This document shows, in pieces, positions 16,936-27,313 of a stretch of 64,000 nucleotides of DNA. Both the position numbers and the translations under genes were made by a program. The stretch covers positions 62,001 to 126,000 of the forward strand of contig CASEDF010000006.1 in assembly GCA_949286705.1 (NCBI GenBank), written 5' to 3'. The number at the start of each line of letters is the position of its first letter. Within the stretch, counting starts at the first letter, position 1. The stretch comes from an uncultured bacterium. GTDB taxonomy: Bacteria > Cyanobacteriota > Vampirovibrionia > Gastranaerophilales > Gastranaerophilaceae. The notes below the pieces were generated by a model. That model was not told the origin of the DNA. It was given only the letters and a program-made list of their open reading frames with translations, and made no database searches.

Positions 16936-16968
16936 CCCTCTCCCAGCGTGAGAGGGTTTGGGAGAGGG
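16936..16968 (+). repeat. Hairpin downstream of the candidate variable region
   Basis: CCCTCTCCCA (16936-16945) can pair with TGGGAGAGGG (16959-16968), or its first seven bases with GAGAGGG (16950-16956). It lies ~47 nt after the stop. Inverted repeats following the variable region promote homing in the Bordetella phage DGR; similar GC-rich hairpins also occur as ordinary intergenic repeats. Confidence 0.55.
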
Positions 16969-17008
16969 GGCAGACAGTAGGTTGGGCATACTTGCCCAAC
17001 AGTAAATT

Positions 17009-17032
17009 CTTAGTGCCTTAGTATCTTAGTAA
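17009..17032 (+). repeat. Octamer tandem repeat (3 units)
   Basis: Units CTTAGTGC, CTTAGTAT, CTTAGTAA. One unit fewer than the arrays at 4688 and 33338, showing copy-number difference between loci. Confidence 0.75.
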
Positions 17033-17042
17033 CTCTTTACTT

Positions 17043-17070
17043 GAGATGCTGAAACAAGTTCAGCATGACA
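17043..17070 (+). repeat. REP-like palindrome, copy 4
   Basis: Arms GAGATGCTGAA and TTCAGCATGACA around ACAAG. It lies in the ~310-nt spacer (16889-17205) that otherwise holds only the hairpin and octamer repeat; no gene is seen there. Confidence 0.8.
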
Positions 17071-17205
17071 GAGTATTGTCGTGGCTTTGGCAACTCTAAC
17101 AAAAACATAGGCATACCAAAATTATCAAACATGATGTCGTGCCTTTGGCACCCCTTTCCTCATGACAAAATTTATGCTATAATTCAATTACAGAAGGTGG
17201 AAATT

Positions 17206-18045
17206 ATGGGTTATAAAATATTATCAAAAAAAGAAATTTGTCCTAATCAATTTGAAATACAGGTAGATGCACCTTATGTTGTAAGGAATGCAAAAGCCGG
17301 ACAGTTTATAATTTTCAGAGCAGAAGAAAACGGTGAAAGAGTTCCTTTGACAATAGCTGATGTAGATAAAGAAAAAGGAATTCTGACACTTGTTTTTATG
17401 GCAGTGGGATATTCAACGAAAAAACTTGCCACACTAAATGAAGGTGATGAAATTGTTGATATAGTAGGACCATTAGGTCAGCCGACACACATAAAAAAAT
17501 ACGGCACGGTAGTTTGTCTTGCAGGCGGCTACGGCGCAGCACCATGTTATTTGATTGCAAAAGCTTTCAAAGAAGCCGGCAACAAAGTTTATATGATTAT
17601 GGGAGCAAGAACAAAAGAATTAATTTTTTGGGCAGATAAGATGAAAGACGCCTGCACGGAACTTTTTATCACCACCGACGACGGAACTCTCGGGGAAAAA
17701 GGCTTTGTAACTCAGGTTCTTGAACGATTAATGGGACAAGAAAAAATAGATTACGCAATCGCGGTAGGTCCGATGCCAATGATGAGAGCGGTTGCGAATA
17801 TGACCCGCGATAAAGGAATTTATACGGAAGCCAGCATGAACCCGATTATGGTAGACGGAACGGGAATGTGCGGAGCGTGCAGAATTACTGTCGACGGAGA
17901 AACAAAATTTGCCTGTGTTGACGGACCTGATTTTGACGCGCACAAAATAGACTTTGACGAGGTTATCAATAGAACCCGTATTTACAAAGATCAGGAACGC
18001 AAACGCGACGAAAATTGTAATTTACTTAAACAAAGTGTTAAATAG
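17206..18045 (+). CDS. FAD/NAD-binding oxidoreductase with 2Fe-2S motif (NfnA/SudB-like)
   Basis: A 279-residue flavoprotein of the ferredoxin-NADP reductase superfamily: FAD-binding 'ERVPLTIADVD', NAD-binding 'AGGYGAAPCYLIAKAF', and the C-terminal iron-sulfur motif 'GTGMCGACRITVDG' with 'FACVDGPDFDAHKIDFDE'. This is the NfnA / PyrK / sulfide-dehydrogenase beta subunit type, which passes electrons between NAD(P)H and a second flavin or Fe-S subunit. The partner NfnB is not adjacent; instead a small Cys protein and EtfBA follow. ATG 17206 has AAGGTGG upstream; the in-frame extension to 17065 includes a REP and is not used. Confidence 0.88.
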   Translation: MGYKILSKKEICPNQFEIQVDAPYVVRNAKAGQFIIFRAEENGERVPLTIADVDKEKGILTLVFMAVGYSTKKLATLNEGDEIVDIVGPLGQPTHIKKYGTVVCLAGGYGAAPCYLIAKAFKEAGNKVYMIMGARTKELIFWADKMKDACTELFITTDDGTLGEKGFVTQVLERLMGQEKIDYAIAVGPMPMMRAVANMTRDKGIYTEASMNPIMVDGTGMCGACRITVDGETKFACVDGPDFDAHKIDFDEVINRTRIYKDQERKRDENCNLLKQSVK

Positions 18046-18054
18046 GAGAAAATT

Positions 18055-18237
18055 ATGACAAGAAATGATATTCCTTATTGCCCGTTATTAAGCGTAGGAT
18101 CAGGCGGCATCGACATGGTCTGCACACAGGAAAAGTGTGCATGGTATATGGCTAATGTAAAAAAATGTTCAATGTATATAATGGGTTATAATGCACTAAT
18201 TGAAGCCAACAGCAAAAAGAGACCGACTAATCAATGA
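18055..18237 (+). CDS. Small cysteine-containing protein (60 aa)
   Basis: A 60-residue protein with 'IPYCPLLSVG', 'CTQEKCAWYM' and 'KKCSMYIMGY', i.e. Cys spaced as C...C....C...C. This could bind an iron-sulfur cluster or metal. It has a ribosome site (AGGAG) and its stop overlaps the start of etfB, so it belongs to the electron-transfer operon. No named family was recognised. Confidence 0.7.
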   Translation: MTRNDIPYCPLLSVGSGGIDMVCTQEKCAWYMANVKKCSMYIMGYNALIEANSKKRPTNQ

Positions 18238-19025
18238 AAATAGCTTTATGCGTAAAACAGGTTCCTGATACGTCAGATATCAAATGGACCGAGAATAACA
18301 CGATGCAGCGTGAAGGGGTTGAAAGTATTTTGAACCCTTATGATGTTTATGCGGTTGAAGCCGCACTAAAACTTAAAAAAACATACGGTGCGGAAATTAC
18401 GGTATTTACAATGGGACCTATGCAGGCGGAAGATATACTGAAGAATATCATCGCCCTCGGAGTTGATAACGGAGTTTTAATCAGTGATCGAAAATTTGCC
18501 GGTGCAGATACCTTTGCTACCGGAAAAACCGTGTCTGCCGCAATAAAAAAAATCCTGCCTGATTTTGACATAATTCTTTGCGGACAGTTCGCAATTGACG
18601 GTGATACAGCCCAAACAGGACCTTGTATTGCAAGCCTGTTGAATATTCCGCAGGTAACTTACGTCAAAAAGATTAACGAATACTCTGACGGAACTATTAC
18701 CGCAACAAGACTTCTCGATGACGGCATTGAATCAGTAAAAGTCAAGGCACCTGCACTTTTATGCATTTTAAAATCCGAATTTGAACCCTCAAGAGCTTTG
18801 ATAAACGGGATTATAAAAGCACAGGATACAAAAATTACGACTCTGACGCTTGAGGATTTGGGGCTGAACCCTGAAGATGTCGGGATAAAAGGCTCACCGA
18901 CTTATGTTTCAAAAGCTTTCCGGCCGGAGGTTAAACATACCGGCGAAAAACATGATTGTCTTGAAACAGGTACAGGGGCTGAAATTATCTTAAACAAAAT
19001 AAAAGAAATCGGGGTGCTGGGATGA
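18234..19025 (+). CDS. etfB: Electron transfer flavoprotein beta subunit
   Basis: A 263-residue protein with the EtfB start 'MKIALCVKQVPDTSDIKW' and the nucleotide-binding stretch 'CGQFAIDGDTAQTGPCIASLLN'. With EtfA it forms a flavoprotein that accepts electrons from dehydrogenases or, in anaerobes, takes part in flavin-based bifurcation. It starts within the previous gene's end and overlaps etfA by 4 nt (ATGA). The gene itself appears intact, but its partner is frameshifted (see etfA). Confidence 0.93.
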   Translation: MKIALCVKQVPDTSDIKWTENNTMQREGVESILNPYDVYAVEAALKLKKTYGAEITVFTMGPMQAEDILKNIIALGVDNGVLISDRKFAGADTFATGKTVSAAIKKILPDFDIILCGQFAIDGDTAQTGPCIASLLNIPQVTYVKKINEYSDGTITATRLLDDGIESVKVKAPALLCILKSEFEPSRALINGIIKAQDTKITTLTLEDLGLNPEDVGIKGSPTYVSKAFRPEVKHTGEKHDCLETGTGAEIILNKIKEIGVLG

Positions 19026-20006
19026 CGGGCGGAATTCTTTTATATGCGGAAGTTACAAGACAAGGGTATGTTCATACGGTATTTTTTGAACTTGCAAACA
19101 AAGCCCGTGAGCTTTCAACAAAATTGAATAACGCACCTGTAATGGCAATTTTATTCACAAAACCCGGCATGCTGCCCGATTATAAGGAAGGCTTTACCTA
19201 TAGCGGGATTGATAAAGTTTTTGTGTTTGAGGATGAAAAATTCGGCGAATATAATACTGAAACTTATTCAAATCTTATTATTAATCTGGTAAAAGAAATT
19301 CAGCCGGAAATCTTTTTAATCGGGGCAACAAATCAGGGGAGGGATCTTGCACCGAGAATTTCATCAACCTTGGGAACAGGGCTTACCGCAGACTGCATAG
19401 AACTTGATATAAGTGAAAAGGGCTTGCTTGCCGCAACCCGCCCGACATTTGGCGGTCAATTAATGGCAACAATTCTTTGCAAAACAAAACCGCAAATGGC
19501 AACTGTTCGCCCGAAAGTTTTCAAACCCTCGGTTGATATCGGTTATAAAGAAACCGAATTTACCTATAGAGAGGTAAAACCCGAAGATTTTAAAGAAAAC
19601 GTACAGCTTGAAAAATTTATGCAGGTATACGAAAACGACCTTAACGAACTTGATTCCGCCGAAATTATAGTAGCAGGAGGCAAGGGAATGAAAGGCGAAG
19701 AAGGTTTTAAAATGCTGAAAGAGCTTGCTGATCTATTGGGCGGAACGGTCGGCGCCACACGCGGCGCGGTGGATTTAGGCTATGCACCGCACACAATGCA
19801 GATAGGTCAAACAGGAAAAATTATACATAGCCTGCGCGATTTCCGGCGCAATCCAGCACACTGTCGGAATTATGGGAGCCGAACATATAATCTGCATAAA
19901 CAATGACCCGAATGCACCGATTTTTGATGTTTCAGATACGGGAATCGTCGGTGATGTGTTTGAAGTCATACCGAAACTTATTGAAATGTTAAAAAATAAA
20001 GCTTGA
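19022..20006 (+). pseudogene. etfA: Electron transfer flavoprotein alpha subunit, frameshifted near the C-terminus
   Basis: Residues 1 to ~265 are a normal EtfA, through '[20 protein letters not shown]' and 'TGKIIH'. The family then continues 'PKLYIAC(G/A)ISGA...'. Here the codons for PKLY are missing and the frame shifts, ending prematurely at 19906. The expected tail ([18 protein letters not shown], then the [11 protein letters not shown] and [13 protein letters not shown] parts) is intact in another frame to the TGA at 20004-20006. The lesion fits a 14-nt deletion between two TACAT direct repeats. It removes the FAD-binding end. It may be a real mutation or an assembly error. Confidence 0.85.
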
Positions 20007-20031
20007 CAAAATCTCGAAAATAATATTTAAT
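20003..20031 (+). promoter_or_regulatory. Promoter of the 20053 pilin gene
   Basis: -35 TTGACA (20003-20008, overlapping the original etfA stop), 17-bp spacer, -10 TTTAAT (20026-20031), then a GAGGAGAG ribosome site before ATG 20053. Confidence 0.65.
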
Positions 20032-20052
20032 AGAGTGAAGAGGAGAGTTAAT

Positions 20053-21204
20053 ATGTTGACAAAAAGCGATTCAGATAGTCGTCCCTCCCCGAAATTGACG
20101 TTATATAAGGGCTTCACCTTAGCTGAGGTTCTAATAACACTTGCCATTATTGGTATTGTGGCAGCTATGACTATTCCGACTCTTGTTGCTAATTACCAGA
20201 GCAGAGTCTGGAATACTTCCTCTCAAGTATTTGAAAGAAAACTTGAAGAAGCGCTTAAGACTATGAATACGCAGCAAACTTTGGCGGGACATCGTTCTAC
20301 AGCCAGTTTTCTAAGTGCACTTTCTAAACATTTTAAAATAAATAAAATATGTGATTCGGACAATTTAAGTGAATGTATTGAAAATAATGCTTATTGGAGT
20401 GTGAAAGATCTCGGCGCAAAAGTTGAAATAACCGATTTAGATTTGACTTCTATGAAAACAGCTAAGGCTTTGGGACAATCAAAATGGGGCACAGAAACCC
20501 TGGGAGTTCAATTTGCAAACGGAGTAACCGCACTTGTTGCATATAATGATTTGGATTGTAAGCAAGATCCTTACAGCAATCGCATAACAGGAACACAGTG
20601 TTTATCAATAATCTACGATACATCCGGTTTTAAAAATCCAAACACTACGGGAAAAGATCTTCGTGGAATAAATTCAATTATCAACACCTGTGCATTTAAA
20701 GTAAACGGAGAATGTTTTTCATCTTCGTTTAACCCCTCACCGCTTACAAGAAATGAAGTTAATCTTATAAAAGATTCATTAGGAATACGTGGTACTTGTC
20801 CGAGAGATGTCTGTAGAGATGACAAAGATTATTGGGCAGGAGCAGTTTATCAATGCGGGGGCGTTGATAATTTTCCTACTGATGAAGAATATGCCTATAT
20901 AGCAGATTATCTGTTCAATACAGATAAAGTTTCATCAGGAAATGCAGATACTATAGATTTTGGAAGAAAAAATTTTCATTATTTGCCTGGCTATGATGAA
21001 GAAAAGGCTGCCGAGATTGGTTTAAATTTACCTACAGGCAGGACCGTTTATCTTTGGGCTGCAGGTGCTGAAGATTATTATGGAGCAGTACATGTTCCTG
21101 CTGTTTCATTTTTTACAACCTATAGGGATAACCAAGCAAACGTAACATTAAATGCTTCGGTTTCAAAAAGTGCATCATCTGTTATAGGAATATGCAGATT
21201 ATAA
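20053..21204 (+). CDS. Pilin-like protein with prepilin signal (intact paralogue of the 16116 pseudogene)
   Basis: A 383-residue protein with a ~20-residue leader and the class III signal 'YKGFTLAEVLITLAIIGIVA'. The helix is followed by 'NYQSRVWNTSSQVFERKLEE', 'LGVQFANGVTALVAYNDLDC' and 'KDYWAGAVYQCGGVDNFPT'. The tail (VYLWAAGAEDYYG...) occupies the place of the variable region in the pseudogene but lacks NNC-rich codons, so it does not look diversified. No poly-G tract precedes it; a plain promoter and ribosome site do. I prefer ATG 20053 over GTG 20035 because of spacing to GAGGAGAG. Likely a minor pilin or surface pseudopilin. Confidence 0.82.
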   Translation: MLTKSDSDSRPSPKLTLYKGFTLAEVLITLAIIGIVAAMTIPTLVANYQSRVWNTSSQVFERKLEEALKTMNTQQTLAGHRSTASFLSALSKHFKINKICDSDNLSECIENNAYWSVKDLGAKVEITDLDLTSMKTAKALGQSKWGTETLGVQFANGVTALVAYNDLDCKQDPYSNRITGTQCLSIIYDTSGFKNPNTTGKDLRGINSIINTCAFKVNGECFSSSFNPSPLTRNEVNLIKDSLGIRGTCPRDVCRDDKDYWAGAVYQCGGVDNFPTDEEYAYIADYLFNTDKVSSGNADTIDFGRKNFHYLPGYDEEKAAEIGLNLPTGRTVYLWAAGAEDYYGAVHVPAVSFFTTYRDNQANVTLNASVSKSASSVIGICRL

Positions 21205-21242
21205 GCCGGACTTACCAGAACGCTCACATAAACATATATAAC

Positions 21243-21269
21243 TGTCATACCGGACTTGTTCCGGTATCT
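21243..21269 (-). repeat. REP-like palindrome, copy 5
   Basis: TGTCATACCGGA and TCCGGTATCT arms around CTTGT, between the pilin and purA. A variant core of the same family. Confidence 0.75.
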
Positions 21270-21379
21270 GATAAAGAACAATATGCCGAATAGACATTTT
21301 CATCAACGATATTTAACAGGCTTTCTTTTTGTGCTAAAATAAATGGGTAAATGACCATTTTTTAGAAAGGAAAGAGGAT

Positions 21380-22660
21380 ATGAACAGAGTAGTTGTAGGC
21401 GCGCAGTGGGGAGATGAAGGCAAAGCAAAGATTACAGACCTTCTGGCAGAAAAAGCTGATTTGATTATACGTTATCAGGGAGGCTGCAACGCAGGTCACA
21501 CGGTTGTAACCCACAACACTACTTATAAATTTCACCTCATACCTTCCGGCATTCTTTACAAAAACAAAACATGCCTGATAGGTCCGGGGACAGTCATCCT
21601 GCCAGAATATTTTGAAAAAGAATTGAATGAACTCATAAGTCAGGGCGTTGATGTATCAGGGTTGAAAGTAAGCCCCCTTGCATCAATTACAATGCCTTAT
21701 CATACGGATATTGACGGCTATAGCGAAGACAATGCCCAAAAAGGTAAAATCGGCACCACAAAGAAAGGCATAGGTCCGACCTACACTGACAAAATGGCAA
21801 GAATCGGCTTAAAAATTCAGGATTTATACTCCGATGAAACATTATCCGAAAAGCTTGATATAATTTTACCGTTGAAAAACAAACAGCTTAAAGAAGTTTA
21901 CGGACTTGAACCGTATTCAAAAGAAAAAGTTCTGGATTTATGCAAAAAATACGCTGAAATTTTCAGACCCTATGTCTGGTTTGACTGGCAGAAAAATCTT
22001 GAAGCCGCTAAAACAGATAAAAAATCCGTGCTTTTTGAAGGCGCACAAGGGGTAATGCTGGATGTAGATTACGGAACTTATCCTTTTGTCACGAGTTCTA
22101 ACCCGATTGGCGGCGGTGCATGTACAGGTTCAGGTTTCGGTCCAAAAATGATAGATGAAGTTATCGGCGTTGCAAAAGCTTACGTAACAAGAGTAGGTGA
22201 AGGACCTTTTGTAACCGAACTTGACAATGAAACCGGTAAAAAAATTCAAACAATCGGACACGAATTCGGCGTAACAACAGGACGTCCCCGCCGCTGCGGC
22301 TGGTTTGATGCGGTTACAATGCGATATTCCGTTCTTGTCGGCGGATTAACTTCTATCGCGCTCACCAAAATCGATGTATTTGATACTTTTGACGAAATAA
22401 AAATCTGCTGCGCATACCGTGACAAACGCGACGGAAAAATTTACGAAACATATCCGACAGATGTATTTATTCACAAATATCTTGAGCCTGTTTACGAAAC
22501 CTTCAAAGGCTGGAGAACAGATGTTTCCGGTATCAGAGAATATGCAGATCTTCCTGAAAATTGCAAAAAATACCTTGCAAGATTGGAAGAATTAATCGGA
22601 GCGCCTATATCAATTGTAAGCGTCGGTCCTGACAGAGAACAAACTATTTTTAAAAATTAG
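21380..22660 (+). CDS. purA: Adenylosuccinate synthetase
   Basis: A 426-residue enzyme that condenses IMP and aspartate using GTP to give adenylosuccinate, the first committed step to AMP. The GTP-binding and catalytic start 'VVVGAQWGDEGKAKITDLLA', 'GGCNAGHTVV', 'GTTKKGIGPTYTDKMAR' and 'VTTGRPRRCGWFDAV' are intact. Family length is normal (about 430). A ribosome site AAAGGAAAGAGG lies upstream. It appears monocistronic or followed by the M16 gene after a ~58-nt gap. Confidence 0.97.
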   Translation: MNRVVVGAQWGDEGKAKITDLLAEKADLIIRYQGGCNAGHTVVTHNTTYKFHLIPSGILYKNKTCLIGPGTVILPEYFEKELNELISQGVDVSGLKVSPLASITMPYHTDIDGYSEDNAQKGKIGTTKKGIGPTYTDKMARIGLKIQDLYSDETLSEKLDIILPLKNKQLKEVYGLEPYSKEKVLDLCKKYAEIFRPYVWFDWQKNLEAAKTDKKSVLFEGAQGVMLDVDYGTYPFVTSSNPIGGGACTGSGFGPKMIDEVIGVAKAYVTRVGEGPFVTELDNETGKKIQTIGHEFGVTTGRPRRCGWFDAVTMRYSVLVGGLTSIALTKIDVFDTFDEIKICCAYRDKRDGKIYETYPTDVFIHKYLEPVYETFKGWRTDVSGIREYADLPENCKKYLARLEELIGAPISIVSVGPDREQTIFKN

Positions 22661-22718
22661 TAACAAAAAAGCAATTTTTAAATTAATTTTGTTTTTATAA
22701 GCATATGGGTAGTATTTC

Positions 22719-25517
22719 ATGCTTAGAATAAATTCAACGCAAAATATAGGCAGTAAACAGTCACAATATCATGCGGTTCCGTCATTTGCGGCACAACTTA
22801 CAACGCAACAGCAAGTGCAGGAATTGCAGGCTGTTCAGCCGGATTACAATGTAAAAGTCCCGATAAAATATAAAAAAACTGGCGAATTAAAACTTCCATT
22901 TGATTATAACGCGCATTTTTATAAGCTTGCAAACGGTCAACGCGTTGTCATCATTCCAAAAGAAGGCTCAACCGTTGTAAAAACTTATGTAAATACAGGG
23001 TCAATGAATGAGCCTGATAATCTTCGCGGCATCAGCCATTATATTGAACACAATCTTTTCAACGGTTCAGACGGACTTGAGGCAGGTGAATTCTTCGGGA
23101 CAGTTAATAAAATGGGAGCAGAAACCAATGCTTCAACAGGCTTTGCCGAAACGAATTACTACATAAGCTCAAACCTCTTGAATGATACGGATTTGGAAAA
23201 GAAAATAAAAATTCACGCTTCAATGCTTGAAACCCCGCGTTTTGCGGTAGAAATGCTGGAAAAAGAAAAAGGAATTGTGAATTCCGAAATCAACATGATT
23301 TTGGGTGATCCTGAAAATATAGTTGCAAATGAAACTTTGAGAGAATTGTATAATATAAAAAGTTCTTCAAAAGATTTAATTGGCGGAACAACAGACAATA
23401 TAACAAATTTAACAAGAAATGACGTTTTGGATTATTACCGCAGCAATTATTATCCGGCTAATATGGTAACCGTAATAACAGGCGAAGTTTCACCGGAAGA
23501 CACAATTGCGCTTGTTGCAAAATATTTTTCTATGCCAAATAAAATTTCACATTCGCGTAAATTTGAAGACCTAAAACCGCTGGAAAATACAACCCGTCAG
23601 GATTTAATATCCGGTAAAACAACAGCTACTCATATAATGCTTGGATTTAACGGTCCCCGGAATAATGATACCAAATCACAAATTTATACAAAAGCACTTG
23701 CAAATCTTTTAACTGCCGATAAAACAGGAAGAATTGACAAACAATTAAAGAATTTAAATACTTTTGCTAATATAAATCAAGAAAAAATCAGCTCACGCCC
23801 GCAAGACAACAGAGCCATTCTGCTTTCTGCCGAAACTACCGAACAAAATTGCGAAAAAGTCTTAAAAACTATCTTTGAACAAATACATTCAGTTATCACA
23901 AATCCGCCGACTGATGAAGAAATGCAGATTATTAAAAAATCCATGCTCAATGGATATTCTTATATCTTTGAAAGATCCTTTGCGTTAAATGACTTTATCG
24001 GCAGCAATATGCTTGACGGAAACCTTGATTACGTAACAGATTTTGAAAAAATCGTCAACAATATGAGCAAAGACGACATTGTAAATGCAGCAAAACAGTT
24101 TATGGATTTGAACAAAACAGCAATTACAGTCTTACATCCGCAAACTGCGAACAAAAATTCCATAATGAATAACTACAACAACTCAATTTCTTTCAGCGGC
24201 AATCTCGAAAAACAGGCTGTTAACCCCAATAACGTACGCAGATATGTTTTACACAACAATTTTGATGTTATAACAAACGATATAAAAACAAATAATGCAG
24301 CTTTTCAAATAGAATACAATACAGAAATTCCAAAAGATATAAAACCTGCGACTCTTTACGTATTACAGGGAATTTTGGAAGAAGGTTCAATATTCCGTGA
24401 CGATTACGAATACAATAATGATTTGCAGAAAAACGGCATTACAATGATTTTCGGGTCCGGAAAATCCACAATAACGGCATTATCCTTATTCTCTGCTGAT
24501 GATATGGAAAAAGCCTTAAAGGATGCCAAAGAAGTTCTGCAAAATCCAAGATTCACTGAAGAAACCCTTGATTTTGTAAAACGCAACATTAGAGAATACA
24601 TGTCAAAACGCGAAAAAAATGTTAATGACAAATTATATAAGGAACTTTTTGACGGACTTTCGATAAGCTATACAAAAGATGATATTCTTGAAAGCCTTGA
24701 CAGTGTAACTTTAAATGACGTAAAAGACTTATATAATCATATTTTAAGCACAGCACAGGGGCATATAACCGTTTCTGCGCCATTTAGCAAAAAACCTGAA
24801 TTAAACAATATTTTCTTCAAAGAAGTCAACGAACTTCCAAAAGTTGAACTCTCAAAACCGTTTTTGGATGAAGTATTCAAAAATCCCGTTGTACAGACAA
24901 AAGTTTTGACGGATATTCATGACAAAAACCAGGCAGAAATCGTCGAAGCGTTTAAATTCAAAAACAGCGAAAACTTAAAAGATACTGCAGCAATTCAGCT
25001 TTTAAATATAATTTTAGGAGGGAATGCATCTTCCAGATTATTCAATGATTTACGTGAAAAACAACAGCTTGCATACCGCGTAAATTCTTCAGTACGTTAT
25101 TATGATAATGCCGGTCTGTTTAAGCTTTATATAGGAACAACCACAGAAAATAAAGAAACCGGCGAACTGAGCTTTGATAACGTACAAAAATCCATTAACG
25201 GATTTAACAGGCATATTAGAAAAATTATGACCGAAAAAGTTACCGAAGAGGAACTCAATAATGCAAAGCTTAACTTTAAAAATATGATTTTAACCGATAC
25301 AGAGACAACCGCGGGGAAAAACGATTCTTTATCTTCCAATATAACAACCTTTAACGGACCGCTGGCTGATAATGAACTTTTAAAAATTATAGATACGATA
25401 ACCGTTGACGATATTTATAACGCTGCAAATTATATCTTCAGCGGCAAGCCGACATATTCGGTACTTGCCACTGAAAACACCTTAAAAGCGAATGAAGAAT
25501 TTTTCAAAACTCTTTAA
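22719..25517 (+). CDS. M16 family zinc metallopeptidase (two-domain)
   Basis: A 932-residue protein made of two M16 halves. The N-terminal catalytic half has the inverted zinc motif HxxEH in 'GISHYIEHNLFNGSDG' and, ~75 residues on, a conserved Glu region ('EKEKGIVNSEINMI'). The second half (about 520-930) has the substrate-binding 'REKQQLAYRVNSSVRYYDNAG' motif. Family members cleave peptides or process outer-membrane proteins. Unusually there is no signal peptide: the first ~25 residues are low-complexity and contain 'VPSFAAQ', resembling the N-terminal module of other genes here. A second 'SISFSGN' occurs mid-protein. Location is unclear. Confidence 0.88.
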   Translation: MLRINSTQNIGSKQSQYHAVPSFAAQLTTQQQVQELQAVQPDYNVKVPIKYKKTGELKLPFDYNAHFYKLANGQRVVIIPKEGSTVVKTYVNTGSMNEPDNLRGISHYIEHNLFNGSDGLEAGEFFGTVNKMGAETNASTGFAETNYYISSNLLNDTDLEKKIKIHASMLETPRFAVEMLEKEKGIVNSEINMILGDPENIVANETLRELYNIKSSSKDLIGGTTDNITNLTRNDVLDYYRSNYYPANMVTVITGEVSPEDTIALVAKYFSMPNKISHSRKFEDLKPLENTTRQDLISGKTTATHIMLGFNGPRNNDTKSQIYTKALANLLTADKTGRIDKQLKNLNTFANINQEKISSRPQDNRAILLSAETTEQNCEKVLKTIFEQIHSVITNPPTDEEMQIIKKSMLNGYSYIFERSFALNDFIGSNMLDGNLDYVTDFEKIVNNMSKDDIVNAAKQFMDLNKTAITVLHPQTANKNSIMNNYNNSISFSGNLEKQAVNPNNVRRYVLHNNFDVITNDIKTNNAAFQIEYNTEIPKDIKPATLYVLQGILEEGSIFRDDYEYNNDLQKNGITMIFGSGKSTITALSLFSADDMEKALKDAKEVLQNPRFTEETLDFVKRNIREYMSKREKNVNDKLYKELFDGLSISYTKDDILESLDSVTLNDVKDLYNHILSTAQGHITVSAPFSKKPELNNIFFKEVNELPKVELSKPFLDEVFKNPVVQTKVLTDIHDKNQAEIVEAFKFKNSENLKDTAAIQLLNIILGGNASSRLFNDLREKQQLAYRVNSSVRYYDNAGLFKLYIGTTTENKETGELSFDNVQKSINGFNRHIRKIMTEKVTEEELNNAKLNFKNMILTDTETTAGKNDSLSSNITTFNGPLADNELLKIIDTITVDDIYNAANYIFSGKPTYSVLATENTLKANEEFFKTL

Positions 25518-25717
25518 TATCTGTCGGAAATATCACGATATGACATAAGAAGGTATACGATTGCGGCAATACCGATTAATGAGTATACAATTCTTGACAC
25601 AAGCGTCAAATCTCCGAAAATTGAAGCCACAAGATCAAATCCGAAAAATCCGACCAGACCCCAGTTTAATGCGCCTATTATAACCAAAACATAGGCAATT
25701 AATTTTAATATATACAT
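25514..25717 (-). CDS. DUF378 family small membrane protein
   Basis: A 67-residue protein with two hydrophobic helices and the family sequence 'IGALNWGLVGFFGFDLV'. Function unknown. ATG 25717 with an AGG site is preferred to the TTG at 25735. It overlaps the M16 gene end by 4 nt in convergent orientation. Confidence 0.85.
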   Translation of the reverse strand: MYILKLIAYVLVIIGALNWGLVGFFGFDLVASIFGDLTLVSRIVYSLIGIAAIVYLLMSYRDISDRY

Positions 25718-25783
25718 ATCTAACCTGCCTTTCAAAAGCAGTTTAACAAAAATTTTTACGTATTAAATTACCCGAAAAGGCAT

Positions 25784-25818
25784 AAAAAATGAGCCGAAAA
25801 TGATTTTCGGCTCATTTT
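25784..25818 (-). terminator. Terminator of gap
   Basis: Near-perfect stem AAAATGAGCCGAAAA / TTTTCGGCTCATTTT with a 3-nt loop; on the minus strand it is followed by TTTTTT. Confidence 0.85.
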
Positions 25819-25835
25819 GTTTAAATTATAACGAA

Positions 25836-26846
<1,011 letters not shown>

Positions 26847-26875
26847 TTACTCCTTCTTATTTTAATTACATGTAA

Positions 26876-26904
26876 TTTATATCACCAACACAAAAACTAA
26901 TCAA
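26876..26904 (-). promoter_or_regulatory. Promoter of gap
   Basis: Minus strand: -35 TTGATT, 17-bp spacer, -10 TATAAA, about 35 nt before the ATG, with AAGGAG in between. Confidence 0.6.
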
Positions 26905-26990
26905 TAGGTTTAAGCCTGTTGAAATATTAAAAAATTGTTAATTATAGCAAATTTTTTTTTATTCGGTTATTATATGAAAAAGGAGAAAGT

Positions 26991-27308
26991 ATGCAGGTAC
27001 AAAAAATAAACGCAAATGTACGTTTTGGCGACAACAGCGGACAAAAATTTACAGACAAATTCATTACTCACACCAAAAATGCAGCGGATATGAATGATAC
27101 TGTTGTAGTACCGAGGACAATTTTTAAAGGATATTTAGGATTTATGGCGGGAACCACCTTAACAGCGCTCGGCGGACTTGCAAAAAACAAAAAATGGCTC
27201 AGCTATCCCTTAAATATTGCGGGAGTTTTGACCTGTTTATACGGCACCTGGGCATTTGTAAGACCTTTTGTGGTAAAAGACGCACCGGGAGTTGCTCAGA
27301 AAAAGTAA
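26991..27308 (+). CDS. Small membrane protein with N-terminal 'RFG' module
   Basis: A 105-residue protein beginning 'MQVQKINANVRFGDNSGQKF'. Two hydrophobic stretches (about 45-62 and 70-88) suggest a hairpin in the membrane. It has a good ribosome site (AAAGGAG). No family recognised. Its start resembles the short N-terminal 'Fx(G/A)' module of other genes in the window. Its end is 5 bp from the convergent radA stop. Confidence 0.65.
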   Translation: MQVQKINANVRFGDNSGQKFTDKFITHTKNAADMNDTVVVPRTIFKGYLGFMAGTTLTALGGLAKNKKWLSYPLNIAGVLTCLYGTWAFVRPFVVKDAPGVAQKK

Positions 27309-27313
27309 CGCCA

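Noticed and set aside
16710-17021. Open frame over the candidate variable region on another frame
   Set aside because: Shadow of the pilin tail; low-complexity Ser/Thr/Arg product, no ribosome site.
17065-17205. N-terminal extension of the NfnA-like gene
   Set aside because: The extension starts within a REP element and lacks family similarity.
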